Source: Chroococcidiopsis sp. CCMEE 29
Lineage (GTDB): Bacteria; Cyanobacteriota; Cyanobacteriia; Cyanobacteriales; Chroococcidiopsidaceae
Reading direction: 5' to 3'
DNA: 64,000 bases
NCBI RefSeq assembly: GCF_023558375.1
Contig: NZ_CP083761.1
Coordinates: 1,043,001-1,107,000 of the forward strand
The number at the start of each line of letters is the position of its first letter. Positions within the stretch are counted from its first letter, which is position 1. The translations under genes were made by a program, and so were the position numbers. Below are positions 45,863-54,703 of this stretch, piece after piece. A model generated the notes under the pieces. The model searched no databases. It was not told the origin of the DNA and saw only the letters and a list, made by a program, of their open reading frames with translations.

Positions 45863-46332
45863 ACTGTACTACCACCCGGTGTCCGGGCTAAGTTCCACGG
45901 GTTATTGGTTCGACCCAATAGGGGGCTATCGGTCTGAAAATCTTGCGCTAGAAAGGGTAAGTTTGTTTTGCCTAAAATAATAGCTCCAGCCTGCCGTAAT
46001 CGTGCAACTGCCGTTGCATCACGCGATGGAATATAGTCTGTCAACCTACGATCACTACAGGTTGTTCGGAGTCCTGCTGTCTCAAAAAAATCCTTTACAG
46101 TAATCGGAACGCCATGTAACGGACCCCACCAATCCCCCCGTGCAATTGCCTCATCTGCTAAACGAGCCAGATAGTAGGCTCGCTCAATATCCAGAGTAAC
46201 AATGGCGTTTACTTTAGGATTATGAACATCGATCTGTTGCAGGAATGCATCTAAGGTCTCCATTGCCGATACCTGACGACAACGGATGGCATGTGCCAAT
46301 TGATAGGCTGGAGTAAAGATAAGGTTATGCAT
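45863..46332 (-). pseudogene. Amidase-signature protein, N-terminal fragment
   Basis: Starts normally at ATG 46330-46332 and shows VNAIVTLDIERAYYLA, the catalytic Lys in GPLHGVPITVKD, GKTNLPFLAQDFQTDSPLLG and RTNNPWNLARTPGGST. Immediately after GGST, before the catalytic Ser-cisSer pair, the sequence switches to antiporter DNA. Two of the three catalytic residues are therefore missing. Confidence 0.8.
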
Positions 46333-46348
46333 TTTGAATGTATCACTG

Positions 46349-47113
46349 CTAGCTGTTCAAGCTACGCAAGGCACGGGTGCAAATACGTTGGGTTGCGGGT
46401 GTTTGGCTCTCACGTTGCCACCGCTGGCAAATGCCATACACCCAAGCTGCTTGGGATTTTGCAGCATCATTCAACCAGTTTGCAACTGAATCCTGAACAT
46501 AGGCTGAGGAATCAGAACGAACTGGCTCTAGTAAAGGCAACCCTATCTCGGGTTTAGTTTTAAGGTCTTTGATATGACTGCACCACACCCCTCTAGGGCG
46601 GGTACTTTCGACCGCAAATCGTCGCACATTTGGAGACGCTTCACTCAACCACGAGATTAATAAGGCAATCGCCTCTTTGATATCTGCCGCAATATAGGAG
46701 CGGATAGCTAACCATGCCCACTCCCTTACACCGAAATGGCTATCATCTGCCAAGGGACGTACTAGCGATAAGCGCTCTGCTAATGGGAGATCCGGGATTG
46801 CAGCAATTAGATATGCTGCCCACCCCCGCACGGTATCTGATGGATGTTCCAACAATGTTGGGATACCATCCGCACCAAGCTGGTCAAACAACAGTTGACC
46901 AGCGATCGCCATTCGCTTTGTAATGCCATCGTTTGGGCAGATTTGCGCTACTGCCTTACCGGCTAATTCTGGAACTACCTGCGCCATCAACACAGCAAAG
47001 TCCACAACTAAACACTCAGATAAATTGACGGTCTGAATTACACCAGAGTTTAGCCGTTGTTGAATATCAGTTGGAACACCTAATGGACGGCTAGCACCTT
47101 TACGAGTTACCAT
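46349..47113 (-). CDS. AlkD-like DNA alkylation repair protein (HEAT repeats)
   Basis: 254 residues from ATG 47111-47113, chosen for its GAGGAGGAAG ribosome site. All-helical HEAT-type protein: LVVDFAVLMAQVVPELAGKAV, LGADGIPTLLEHPSDTVRGWAAYLIA, DSHFGVREWAWLAIRSYIA, ASPNVRRFAVESTRPRGVWC and SAYVQDSVANWLNDAAKSQ. The RPRGVWC and VQDSVANWLND stretches are typical of DNA alkylation repair proteins of the AlkD superfamily, which excise bulky or cationic alkylated bases without base flipping. It seems intact, between an amidase fragment and an RND-pump fragment. Confidence 0.8.
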   Translation of the reverse strand: MVTRKGASRPLGVPTDIQQRLNSGVIQTVNLSECLVVDFAVLMAQVVPELAGKAVAQICPNDGITKRMAIAGQLLFDQLGADGIPTLLEHPSDTVRGWAAYLIAAIPDLPLAERLSLVRPLADDSHFGVREWAWLAIRSYIAADIKEAIALLISWLSEASPNVRRFAVESTRPRGVWCSHIKDLKTKPEIGLPLLEPVRSDSSAYVQDSVANWLNDAAKSQAAWVYGICQRWQRESQTPATQRICTRALRSLNS

Positions 47114-47184
47114 CTTCCTCCTCAATTTCAGAACACACCTTGGTTACAATCTAGCTATTAATGGGGATTCCAAACGTTCAATAG

Positions 47185-47300
47185 CATGCTCGCTCTCCAC
47201 TATCGACAATATTATCTCGACAGTGGATGACGGAGTTTCGACTACGACGGTGAACTTTGTCCTGGGCACAGATAGCGATCGCGCCACTAACGATGTCCGC
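47185..47300 (+). pseudogene. RND (HAE1/AcrB) pump, N-terminal fragment
   Basis: The plus strand reads STIDNIISTVDDGVSTTTVN, then [15 protein letters not shown], the porter-domain sequence near residue 80-115 of RND efflux pumps. Homology stops after DVR at about 47300. It overlaps the tail of the antisense WD40 gene. The C-terminal end of such a pump is found at 53212 on the same strand. Confidence 0.65.
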
Positions 47301-50300
47301 AATTTAAATCAAGCTGCCGAGGCGCTGGAACAACAGATGCGAACAGTTCAACGGCTCCCAATGTCCTTAGAGTGCTTTTCTGAGCTTCTGTTAAACCTGT
47401 AACGCCAGTAATGTTCATGCCCTCGTAAAGTCTGTCAGCTCTCAGAGTTTTTAAGCACTCGCCTGTCTTGACATCCCAAAGCTTAATTGTTTCATCTTGG
47501 CTACCACTTACCAGGGTACTACCATCCGGACTGAAGCCGACTGACCATACCCCACTAGTGTGACCGTGCAAAGTATTGAGACATTGACCAGTCTTGACAT
47601 CCCACAACCTCACTGTATGGTCACCACTACCACTGATCACGGTTTGTCCATCTGGACTGAGGTCAATTGACCAGACTATGTCAGTATGACCATGCAAAGT
47701 ATTGAGGCATTGACCTGTATTAACGTCCCACAACCTCACCGTTCGGTCAGCACTGCCACTAGCGAGGGTCTGACCAGCTGAACTAAAGCCGACAGAAGAT
47801 ACCAGAGCATTGTGACCGTGCAAAGTTTTGAGACATTGACCAGTACTGACATCCCACAGCCTCACTGTATGGTCACCATCACCACTGATCAGGGTTTGTC
47901 CATCTGGACTGAAGCCAATTGACCAGACTCGGTCAGTATGACCACACAAAGTATTGAGGCATTGACCCGTATTAACGTCCCACAACTTTACCATCTGACC
48001 ATCACTACCACTGGCTAGGGTATTACCTTCTGGACTGAAAGCTACTGCCCGTACCCCACTGGTATGACCGTGCAAAGTTTTAAGGCATTGACCCGTGCTG
48101 ATATCCCACAATCTTACTGTCTGATCATCACTGCCACTAGCAAGGGTATTACCTTGTGGACTGAAGCTGACCGACCAGACCCCACTAGTATGACCGTGCA
48201 AAGTTTTGAAACATTGACCCGTGATAGCGTCCCACAACCTTACTGAGGAGTCTTCACTGCTACTGGCTAGGGTTTTGCCATCCACACTGAAGCCTACGCA
48301 CCGTACCCTACTCGTATGACCATGCAAAGTTTTGAGACATTGACCCGTGATAGCGTCCCACAACCTTACTGAGGAGTCAAAACTTCCACTAGCAAGGGTT
48401 TGAGCGCTTGGACTGAAGCTAACTGAGAATACTATACCAGTATGACCGTGCAAAGTTTTGAGACATTGACCTGTGCTGACATCCCACAACTTCACTGAGG
48501 AGTCATCACTGCCACTAGCAAGGTTTTGAGCATTTGGACTGAAGGCGACTGACCAGACCCCACTAGTATGACCGTGCAAAGTTTTAAGACATTGACCTGT
48601 GCTAACATCCCACAACTTCACTGAGGAGTCAGCACTGCCACTAGCGAGAGTCTGACCAGCTGAACTAAAACCGACTGAGAATACTAGACCAGTGTGACCG
48701 TGCAAAGTTTTGAGACATTGACCTGTGCTGACATCCCACAACTTCACTGAGGAGTCAGCACTACCACTAGCAAGGGTATTACCTTGTCGACTGAAGCTGA
48801 CTGACCAGACCCCACTAGTATGACCGTGCAAGGTATTGAAACACTGACCCGTGCTGACATCCCACAACTTTAACGTCTGACCATCACTACCACTGGCTAA
48901 GGTATTACCTTGTGGACTGAAAGCAACTGCCCGTACTGCGCTGATATGACCGTGCAATGTTTTGAGGCATTGACCCGTGCTGACATCCCACAGTTTCACC
49001 GAGGAGTCAGCACTACCACTAACCAATGTATGACTATCTGGACTAAAATCCACTGACCAGACCCAACTAGTGTGACCCTTGAAAGTCAAGAGTTGTTTAC
49101 CATCTGCAACTTGCCACAAGCGAATCTCATTATTGGAATCACCTGTAGCCAAAAGTTTTCCACACGGGGAAATGGCAAGCGACAAAACACCACTTAAGCT
49201 TTCAGCAAAAACAGACTTAACGAGATCGGCGTTCTGGAAATTGACATTATACAGATTTACCTGCCGTAGGTCTGCTTGCCAAACAGTCAGATTAGAAAAG
49301 TCATAGTTGGCTAAATTAATCTTGAGTTGATTAAATAAGTTAATAATATTTCCGCCACTGTAGCCGGGCGAAGCAGAAAATTCTTCTCTAAGCTTAAATA
49401 AAATTTGACAGAGTTGATATTCAATATCTTTCTTTGTTCTAAAGGTGGTACGTATTCTGTCTGCAATCGGCTCTAAAATAACGCGAATTTGACTTGCTCT
49501 TACATAGTCTTTTGCAGTAGCTTTAATAAGAGCATGGCTCATCAATAGTGCAATTTCTTCAGTGGTAATCTCTTGACAAACTTGCTCGATCAGGCGTTCA
49601 GTCATGTATTCCATGACGACTGGTTGTTGGGTAAAGCTGGTTGAATTTCTTTCAATCAGCGATCGCCGCTCCAAAGATGCCAAATTCTCTAGTAATTTGC
49701 TAGGCGGTATTTTTGGGACAAGATCTGCTTGCAATTCTTGAAACGAAACGGGCTCCCGATTAATTGCCAGCCAGTACATCACCTGCTTTTCTAACTCTGA
49801 GAGTCGGTTGAACTGTCGGGCTAAAAGATCGCGAATATCATCAAAAACGAATGACCCTTGATTTAGCAGTTCTACAACTTCAGTAATACTCCCCTCGACC
49901 AAGTACTGAATTCCTGAAGCAACCATCTTTAAGGCTAGTGGGTTACCTCCATAGTGTTCAATTAGGGTTTTCCATTCGGATTCAGAGCCTGAGAAAAAAC
50001 CCTTTGCCTTAAAGATTTGCCATGCTTCTGCTTGCTTCAATCCCATCAGTTTTAAGGATCGAATCGGCAGTGTTTCGCCTTCTTTTGATGCTAATTCTCT
50101 AGGTTTTTCCCGACTCGTTAATACTAAGCAGCTTTGATGCGGAGCTTCTCCTACACATCTTAGGAGTTCACTATACCCTTCGTATCCTTCTCGGTAGTGT
50201 CCAGCCTGCTCCCCACTGCGCAGAATTGATTCAGCATTATCGAGGATCAGCAGACAGCGTGAGGAGCGTAAATACTCCATCAGTCGCGATATTCTTGCGT

Positions 50301-50901
50301 CTATAGTTTCTGGTAAAGCAATTTCCTGCTGGTTAGACAGGAATAGGATCAGCTCTGCCAACATTTCTTGAATTGGCGGGGCATGCAAGAGTGATCGCCA
50401 GATTACATACTCAAACTGGTTTTGAATCTGTTGTGCTAACTTCACAGACAGCGCGGTTTTGCCAATCCCACCCATCCCCAATACTGCCACTAGACGGCAG
50501 CGCTCCTGCACGATCCACTGCTCTAGAGTGGCAAGTTCTTCGGCGCGTCCGTAGAAAACGGAGACATCCATCGCCTCTCGCCAGTCTTGGCGTTGGGAAA
50601 GAGCGATCGCTCTTCGATTTGAGGCTGGCGGTGTTTGTGTTAATTGAAGCTGTTGTGCCCGCTGTCTCAGCACTGATTGGAAATTCTTTTTAGTGATCTT
50701 CTCTCCTAGCGCTTTTGAGAGTAGTTGCCACATCTTGAAGCCAACATCTTTGATATATTCAGGGTCGTAGCCAGCGCTGGCTGCAATCTCTTGATAAGAC
50801 TTTCCGTCCCAGGATTGGCGAAATATTAGTTCTTGAAGGTTGGTCAAACTCCCTGGCTTCAGAGCTGCATCCACGACATTTAGTGCTGCTTCAACAGTCA
50901 T
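47287..50901 (-). CDS. NB-ARC STAND NTPase with 14 WD40 repeats
   Basis: 1204 residues. Order: N-terminal helix-turn-helix domain of the vWA-MoxR-associated type (1-90; [22 protein letters not shown]), NB-ARC NTPase (about 115-400; P-loop [10 protein letters not shown], Walker [21 protein letters not shown]), winged helix, a short pentapeptide-like stretch ([20 protein letters not shown]), then 14 WD40 units of 42 residues, two seven-bladed propellers, most ending [18 protein letters not shown]. The propellers would sense a ligand and the NTPase oligomerise, as in STAND proteins. The protein normally would end near [16 protein letters not shown]; the last 20 residues read through antisense RND-fragment DNA. 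ATG at 50899-50901. Confidence 0.88.
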   Translation of the reverse strand: MTVEAALNVVDAALKPGSLTNLQELIFRQSWDGKSYQEIAASAGYDPEYIKDVGFKMWQLLSKALGEKITKKNFQSVLRQRAQQLQLTQTPPASNRRAIALSQRQDWREAMDVSVFYGRAEELATLEQWIVQERCRLVAVLGMGGIGKTALSVKLAQQIQNQFEYVIWRSLLHAPPIQEMLAELILFLSNQQEIALPETIDARISRLMEYLRSSRCLLILDNAESILRSGEQAGHYREGYEGYSELLRCVGEAPHQSCLVLTSREKPRELASKEGETLPIRSLKLMGLKQAEAWQIFKAKGFFSGSESEWKTLIEHYGGNPLALKMVASGIQYLVEGSITEVVELLNQGSFVFDDIRDLLARQFNRLSELEKQVMYWLAINREPVSFQELQADLVPKIPPSKLLENLASLERRSLIERNSTSFTQQPVVMEYMTERLIEQVCQEITTEEIALLMSHALIKATAKDYVRASQIRVILEPIADRIRTTFRTKKDIEYQLCQILFKLREEFSASPGYSGGNIINLFNQLKINLANYDFSNLTVWQADLRQVNLYNVNFQNADLVKSVFAESLSGVLSLAISPCGKLLATGDSNNEIRLWQVADGKQLLTFKGHTSWVWSVDFSPDSHTLVSGSADSSVKLWDVSTGQCLKTLHGHISAVRAVAFSPQGNTLASGSDGQTLKLWDVSTGQCFNTLHGHTSGVWSVSFSRQGNTLASGSADSSVKLWDVSTGQCLKTLHGHTGLVFSVGFSSAGQTLASGSADSSVKLWDVSTGQCLKTLHGHTSGVWSVAFSPNAQNLASGSDDSSVKLWDVSTGQCLKTLHGHTGIVFSVSFSPSAQTLASGSFDSSVRLWDAITGQCLKTLHGHTSRVRCVGFSVDGKTLASSSEDSSVRLWDAITGQCFKTLHGHTSGVWSVSFSPQGNTLASGSDDQTVRLWDISTGQCLKTLHGHTSGVRAVAFSPEGNTLASGSDGQMVKLWDVNTGQCLNTLCGHTDRVWSIGFSPDGQTLISGDGDHTVRLWDVSTGQCLKTLHGHNALVSSVGFSSAGQTLASGSADRTVRLWDVNTGQCLNTLHGHTDIVWSIDLSPDGQTVISGSGDHTVRLWDVKTGQCLNTLHGHTSGVWSVGFSPDGSTLVSGSQDETIKLWDVKTGECLKTLRADRLYEGMNITGVTGLTEAQKSTLRTLGAVELFASVVPAPRQLDLNCGHR

Positions 50902-51001
50902 TCTATATCTTACTCTCGCCTAGATCATTGGTATTTATTAGATACACTCTCACTTATGGGGATTTCAAATAGATTTACTGCAGATCTTTTAGTAACCCTG
51001 T
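50902..51001 (-). other. Upstream region of STAND gene
   Basis: Short AT-rich leader that should hold the STAND gene promoter; it ends at the left arm of the inverted-repeat element. Confidence 0.3.
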
Positions 51002-51256
51002 GAGCTGACGGGGTGACAATACCTGTGAAACCTCAACCACTAAAGGTTTTTAGCTGATTCAACTCGAAATAGATGCTCGCTTGTTGACACCCTGATTGAT
51101 AATACCCCGACCCGAAGCCTAAAAGTCAGTTGAGTTGTTCAGGCTCGGTTGACTGAATATTCTCTCACTAATGTTTTGAGGACACCTTCCCAGAGATATA
51201 TCAACCAAAACCATTACTAGGTAAGCTATTCAACTTGCTTGTCACCCCGTCAGCTC
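51002..51256. mobile_element. 255-bp MITE-like element with 18-bp perfect terminal inverted repeats
   Basis: Left end GAGCTGACGGGGTGACAA (51002-51019) is the exact reverse complement of the right end at 51239-51256. No ORF of note lies between. The short motif CTGTGAG occurs at 50998-51004 and again at 51256-51262, close to what a target duplication would give, but overlapping the repeats. Size and structure fit a non-autonomous miniature element. Confidence 0.55.
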
Positions 51257-51551
51257 TGTGAGATAGAGCCTCAATGGAGGCGATCTTAGATTGGAGTATT
51301 GGTGGGAAGCAAGAGTTAGGTGCAACATCTGCGTTTACCCAATTAAGCTGCTGCTCACTGCTTCAGCAATAAATTAATCTTTTAAGACATTAATCTTTAA
51401 TATTTTTGATAATTAGAAATATTTAAGGGTTTTCTAGCTAATCTGACTTTTTCATCCCAAAATAGTGGCTTTTTCTAGCTTTTCTCTCAAAAGTTCTCGT
51501 GGTTTTATCAATACATCTCTAGCAGGATGACAAATTTAGGAGATGCAAAAT

Positions 51552-51803
51552 ATGAAACTCATTTATCGGGGTGTAGCGTATCAATATAGCCCTCCTCAGT
51601 TGAGATTGACCCAGACTGAGTTAGTACTCAAGTATCGAGGTGCCAACTGGCGATCGCGGCAACTCCTAGAAGTGCCAATGCAAAAGCCAGATCTCCAGCT
51701 CAAATATCGAGGTATTGCCTACAGCACTACTCAATCCCTCACACCTGAATTTCCCAGCCATAACGTTTGTTCTCAACCCAGCTTTGAGCTAGTGAAGCCA
51801 TGA
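51552..51803 (+). CDS. DUF4278 domain protein
   Basis: 83 residues. Three copies of the DUF4278 motif: MKLIYRGVAYQY at the N-terminus, LVLKYRGANWR near residue 27 and LQLKYRGIAYS near 48. This short beta motif is a cyanobacterial speciality of unknown function. The ATG at 51552 is preferred to 51543 because AGGAG then sits 9 bases upstream and the protein starts exactly at the motif. The stop overlaps the start of the next gene (ATGA), so the two are translationally coupled. Confidence 0.78.
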   Translation: MKLIYRGVAYQYSPPQLRLTQTELVLKYRGANWRSRQLLEVPMQKPDLQLKYRGIAYSTTQSLTPEFPSHNVCSQPSFELVKP

Positions 51804-52117
51804 AAATTCAAACAACTAGGAGGCTACTGTTTTCTCTAGTGCTTTCTGGAATGGGTTTCGCAGCAATAGCACCTGGTTTTTCCGCAAACCCGGCACAAAG
51901 CCTCAAGCTAAATCAGCAAGGCTACGGACACGCCCCACACCCTCCTCTAGGCGACACGCAAAACCTCAAGCTAAGTCAGCAAGGCTATGGACACACCCCG
52001 CACCCTCCTCTGGGTGATACTCAAAGCCTCAAGTTAAGCCAGCAAGGCTACGGACAGCGGTACGGGTCTGAACTCCAAGCTTCTGATAAATATTCTCCAG
52101 GTGCTTCTTTGCTGTAG
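51800..52117 (+). CDS. Secreted small protein with 21-residue tandem repeats
   Basis: 105 residues. Signal peptide 1-30 (RRLLFSLVLSGMGFAAIAPGFSA), then two nearly identical 21-residue units, LKLxQQGYGHxPHPPLGDTQ, plus a third partial unit ending QQGYGQRYG, and a short Ser/Leu tail. The DNA repeats are 63 bp. The mature part has no Cys and is rich in Gln, Gly, Tyr, His and Pro. I recognise no family. Coupled to the DUF4278 gene by a 4-base overlap. Confidence 0.65.
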   Translation: MKIQTTRRLLFSLVLSGMGFAAIAPGFSANPAQSLKLNQQGYGHAPHPPLGDTQNLKLSQQGYGHTPHPPLGDTQSLKLSQQGYGQRYGSELQASDKYSPGASLL

Positions 52118-52186
52118 TCGAACGCATATCTAGAACTTGAGCAATCTCCTTACTGTTGTTTAAACTATTCTTGAAGAAGGCATTTT

Positions 52187-52714
52187 ATGAACGACAAAAA
52201 GATTCTTACTATCTTAGGAACTGTTGTTGCACTTACTGTTTTGTCTCCTTGGTTGGATCGAGCTAACAGCCAAGACTTACAGGAGCGTAACTTAGGACAA
52301 CAAAAAATAACAGGAACTTGGCGTGTATTAGTAGATCCACAGCCAAATCCCACGGGAGATCCACCACCATTTTATACTTACTTTACGTTTAATAGAGAAG
52401 GAACGTTAATTCAATCAAGCTCAGACCCCCTTGAAGGCAGTCGTCCCGGTCATGGCATCTGGATGAGAACTGGTAAGAATGAGTTGCAGTTTACATTTGA
52501 GAAGTTTATAGAGTTTAACCCCATTACTCAGTTTAACCCCATTACTCAGCAACAAGGCATTTCTGTCCTTAGAATAGAGGAAACGATTAATCTAAATGGA
52601 GAGAATAGCTACCAAGGTTTCGCGCAAGTTTCACTTTGTAATAATGCAGGGCAGGAGTGTCAGCCTATTGGGACAGCTCGTACTCAGGCTAGTCGCTTGG
52701 AGCTAACAAAGTAA
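52187..52714 (+). CDS. Secreted hypothetical protein (lipocalin-like pattern)
   Basis: 175 residues. Signal peptide 1-28 (ILTILGTVVALTVLSPWLDRANS). Mature sequence: ITGTWRVLVDPQP, FYTYFTFNREGTLIQSSSDP, GHGIWMRTGKNELQFTFEKF, RIEETINLNGENSYQGFAQV and a Cys pair (SLCNNAGQECQP). This strand pattern of small secreted barrels is seen in many actinobacterial and cyanobacterial proteins without known function. A tiny duplication FNPITQFNPITQ (18-bp direct repeat near 52520) is present. The 3' end adjoins the protease remnant. Confidence 0.65.
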   Translation: MNDKKILTILGTVVALTVLSPWLDRANSQDLQERNLGQQKITGTWRVLVDPQPNPTGDPPPFYTYFTFNREGTLIQSSSDPLEGSRPGHGIWMRTGKNELQFTFEKFIEFNPITQFNPITQQQGISVLRIEETINLNGENSYQGFAQVSLCNNAGQECQPIGTARTQASRLELTK

Positions 52715-53084
52715 TAAGCAGCTTCAAAAACAGAACGTCAGTTTTACCGCTGTTGGCTATGGGTTGCAGAAGAGCTTCCCAAATGCCGCTTCCTGGAAGA
52801 ATGTAGCTCAGAAAGTTCGCATGGTAGCAACTCCATGCCTGACCCAAATCAATACCGGCTTGACTAGCGACTTTTCCCTCTTATTGTCCAATAACGCTAA
52901 TACGGGCGGCACTTGCTTTGGTGATTCGGGGGGACCTAATTTTATTGAGGATTCCAATGTCATTGGTGGGGTGACATCCTACGGGAAGAACGGTAACTGC
53001 GCTGGTACTGGTGGTGTCTATCGTGTGGACAGAAGTGACGATTTAAATTGGCTCTACAGTACTTTTAAGGATCGTTTACCGTAA
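52708..53084 (+). pseudogene. Trypsin-like serine protease, C-terminal fragment
   Basis: The frame reads NVSFTAVGYGLQKSFPNAAS, LLLSNNANTGGTCFGDSGGP (nucleophile Ser in GDSGGP), NVIGGVTSYGKNGNCAGTGG and VDRSDDLNWLYSTF. The His and Asp parts of the triad and the signal peptide are absent: the frame is blocked by a stop right at the end of the preceding gene. An N-terminally truncated secreted protease. Confidence 0.75.
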
Positions 53085-53211
53085 CACTGAATTTTTAGCC
53101 ACTTCAAAATTTTACAGCACAAGCTAGGGAATCTGTCAGAACTGGATCTCGATCTGGTACTCAAGCGGCATTGTCAAGTTAATTGAGTAGTGACACCAAA
53201 GGACACTATTT

Positions 53212-53463
53212 CCGGCTGAAGTGCGAAGCCCGATGGCAATTGCGATTCTGGGTGGCTTCACCACCTCCACCTTACTGACGCTGGTAGTGGTGCCGGTGCT
53301 GTTCTCCTATGTGGACAACTTACAACACTCGATTGTGGAGACAGTGCAACAACGGAGTTGGCAGAAAACGGGGGCAAAGGAAAACAGGAAAGATGCGATC
53401 ACTTCCACCTGCCAAGACTGGCAAGTACAACAGCAAACTCCCAGTCCGCAAATAGTCTTATAA
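53212..53463 (+). pseudogene. RND (HAE1/AcrB) pump, C-terminal fragment
   Basis: Sequence AEVRSPMAIAILGGFTTSTL, then LTLVVVPVLFSYVDNLQ, is the last membrane helix of an RND efflux pump, followed by a hydrophilic tail and a stop at 53463. Together with the N-terminal fragment at 47185-47300 it brackets a 5.9-kb segment. Confidence 0.75.
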
Positions 53464-53482
53464 TTGCTGTTAGAAGCTAATT

Positions 53483-53554
53483 GCGGGTATAGTTCAGTGG
53501 TAGAACGTCAGCTTCCCAAGCTGAATGTCGTGGGTTCGAGTCCCATTACCCGCT
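53483..53554 (+). tRNA. tRNA-Gly (anticodon CCC)
   Basis: 72 bases, complete cloverleaf: acceptor GCGGGTA pairs with TACCCGC, D-loop AGTTCAGTGGTAG, anticodon stem with loop TTCCCAA (anticodon CCC, reads GGG), T-arm GTGGGTTCGAGTCCCAT, discriminator T. No CCA is encoded. Confidence 0.95.
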
Positions 53555-53569
53555 TTAATAAAGGGCAGG

Positions 53570-53803
53570 TTAACGCTCTAATTTTTCTCCTAAAATGCTC
53601 CAAGCTCCTGCTTCTCCAGCAGCAATCGTCTTTTGTTGTGTCAATTGCTCTCCAAAGGCTGAAGCATAAGCGATAGGAATCAAACCTACCGTTAAGGACG
53701 CCAAACCAACAAAGATAATCAGCATGACTGGGTTGGTGTGATGCCGATCAATCATCCATTCTTGGGTGATCGCTTGCCTATTTAATTTTTCATGCGTATT
53801 CAT
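53570..53803 (-). CDS. Small single-pass membrane protein
   Basis: 77 residues. Hydrophilic N-terminus MNTHEKLNRQAITQEWMIDR, one membrane segment (about 26-49; VMLIIFVGLASLTVGLIPIAYASAF), and a short Gly/Ala/Gln tail. Size and layout resemble small thylakoid photosystem-associated proteins, but no named family is recognised. ATG at 53801-53803; convergent with the tRNA gene. No ribosome site is obvious. Confidence 0.5.
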   Translation of the reverse strand: MNTHEKLNRQAITQEWMIDRHHTNPVMLIIFVGLASLTVGLIPIAYASAFGEQLTQQKTIAAGEAGAWSILGEKLER

Positions 53804-54391
53804 GACTAAAGCCGTGTGCTTGACAAAAAGATTTCTTTACTTTGGTAGTATAACTAAAATTCTGTATCTTTAACTACAGAATTACTTTATTTGTAAGGAG
53901 TTCATAACAATTGAATCAAAACCTTCTTCTGTATAACTGAATGAAAACTAACCTTGACCTTCAACGCCTTGATAAACGCAGATATTCAGAAGCAACTCCT
54001 CCATTGCCTCAGATTCAAGATATAGAAAATTCTCATTCTTTAACTACCTAATTCTTAATAACTAGAGATAAAAATATTTCTTTCTATAGATAGATGTAGA
54101 AATTAATAATGCTTAGAAATTACACCTTGCATCATTTTCAGCATCTTAAGAAAGTGCTTCTATTTGATTAAAATGGACTAAGATCCCCTTCTTCACAAGA
54201 TTTTAGTGGCGAGCCGGAATTTTATACCTAGCGGATTTAAGCATCAGCTGTAGAGTAAATAGCGATGATTTTTTCATTGGTAAATTGCAAATAACTCAAA
54301 TATAAGTTTGTGCTGATATAGATTGCCAGAAAATTTAGATAAGAAGTACTAAGTATAAATTCAGAGCAAAAATTATAAATACCAAAAATAT
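53804..54391. other. AT-rich intergenic region
   Basis: About 590 AT-rich bases. A 36-codon plus-strand frame at 53941-54051 (MKTNLDLQRLDKRRYSEATP...) has no ribosome site and is not called. Nothing else supported until the NtcA-type promoter. Confidence 0.4.
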
Positions 54392-54433
54392 GTAATGACA
54401 TATACGAAGTCAACTTTTAACCTCCTGTAAAGT
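54392..54433 (+). promoter_or_regulatory. NtcA-activated promoter for nrtP
   Basis: GTA (54392-54394), 8 bases, TAC (54403-54405): a perfect NtcA box GTAN8TAC. After 22 bases comes TAAAGT (54428-54433), a TAN3T -10 box. This spacing is the canonical class II NtcA promoter of cyanobacterial nitrogen genes. It implies a transcript start near 54440 and a leader of about 260 bases before nrtP. Confidence 0.72.
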
Positions 54434-54703
54434 TGGCTTAAAGCTGTTACTTTAGCACAACCTTGCATAAAGGATGATATGACCTTTGAGAAATTGAAGG
54501 CAGAAAAACACTGCCTACAATTATTGTGCTGTGAGTAACTGCTGATTTGATAATGCATCTAGAAAATAAGCAGTTATTAAGGTTTTTGCTGAGTTAAATG
54601 ATTGTCGTTAACAAACTCACTAGCAACACAAGTGCAGACCTGGGTAGGAGTGGAGAGTGGTGTTTTCATTTGTTGTGTTTCAACTGTATGAGGAGAGTCT
54701 GAC

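Noticed and set aside
47400-49230. Regular repeats spaced about 126 bp, at first sight array-like
   Set aside because: They encode in-frame WD40 units on the minus strand; there are no short direct repeats with unique spacers, so this is not a CRISPR array.
53941-54051. 36-codon frame MKTNLDLQRLDKRRYSEATP...
   Set aside because: No ribosome site, AT-rich surroundings and no recognised family; could be chance.
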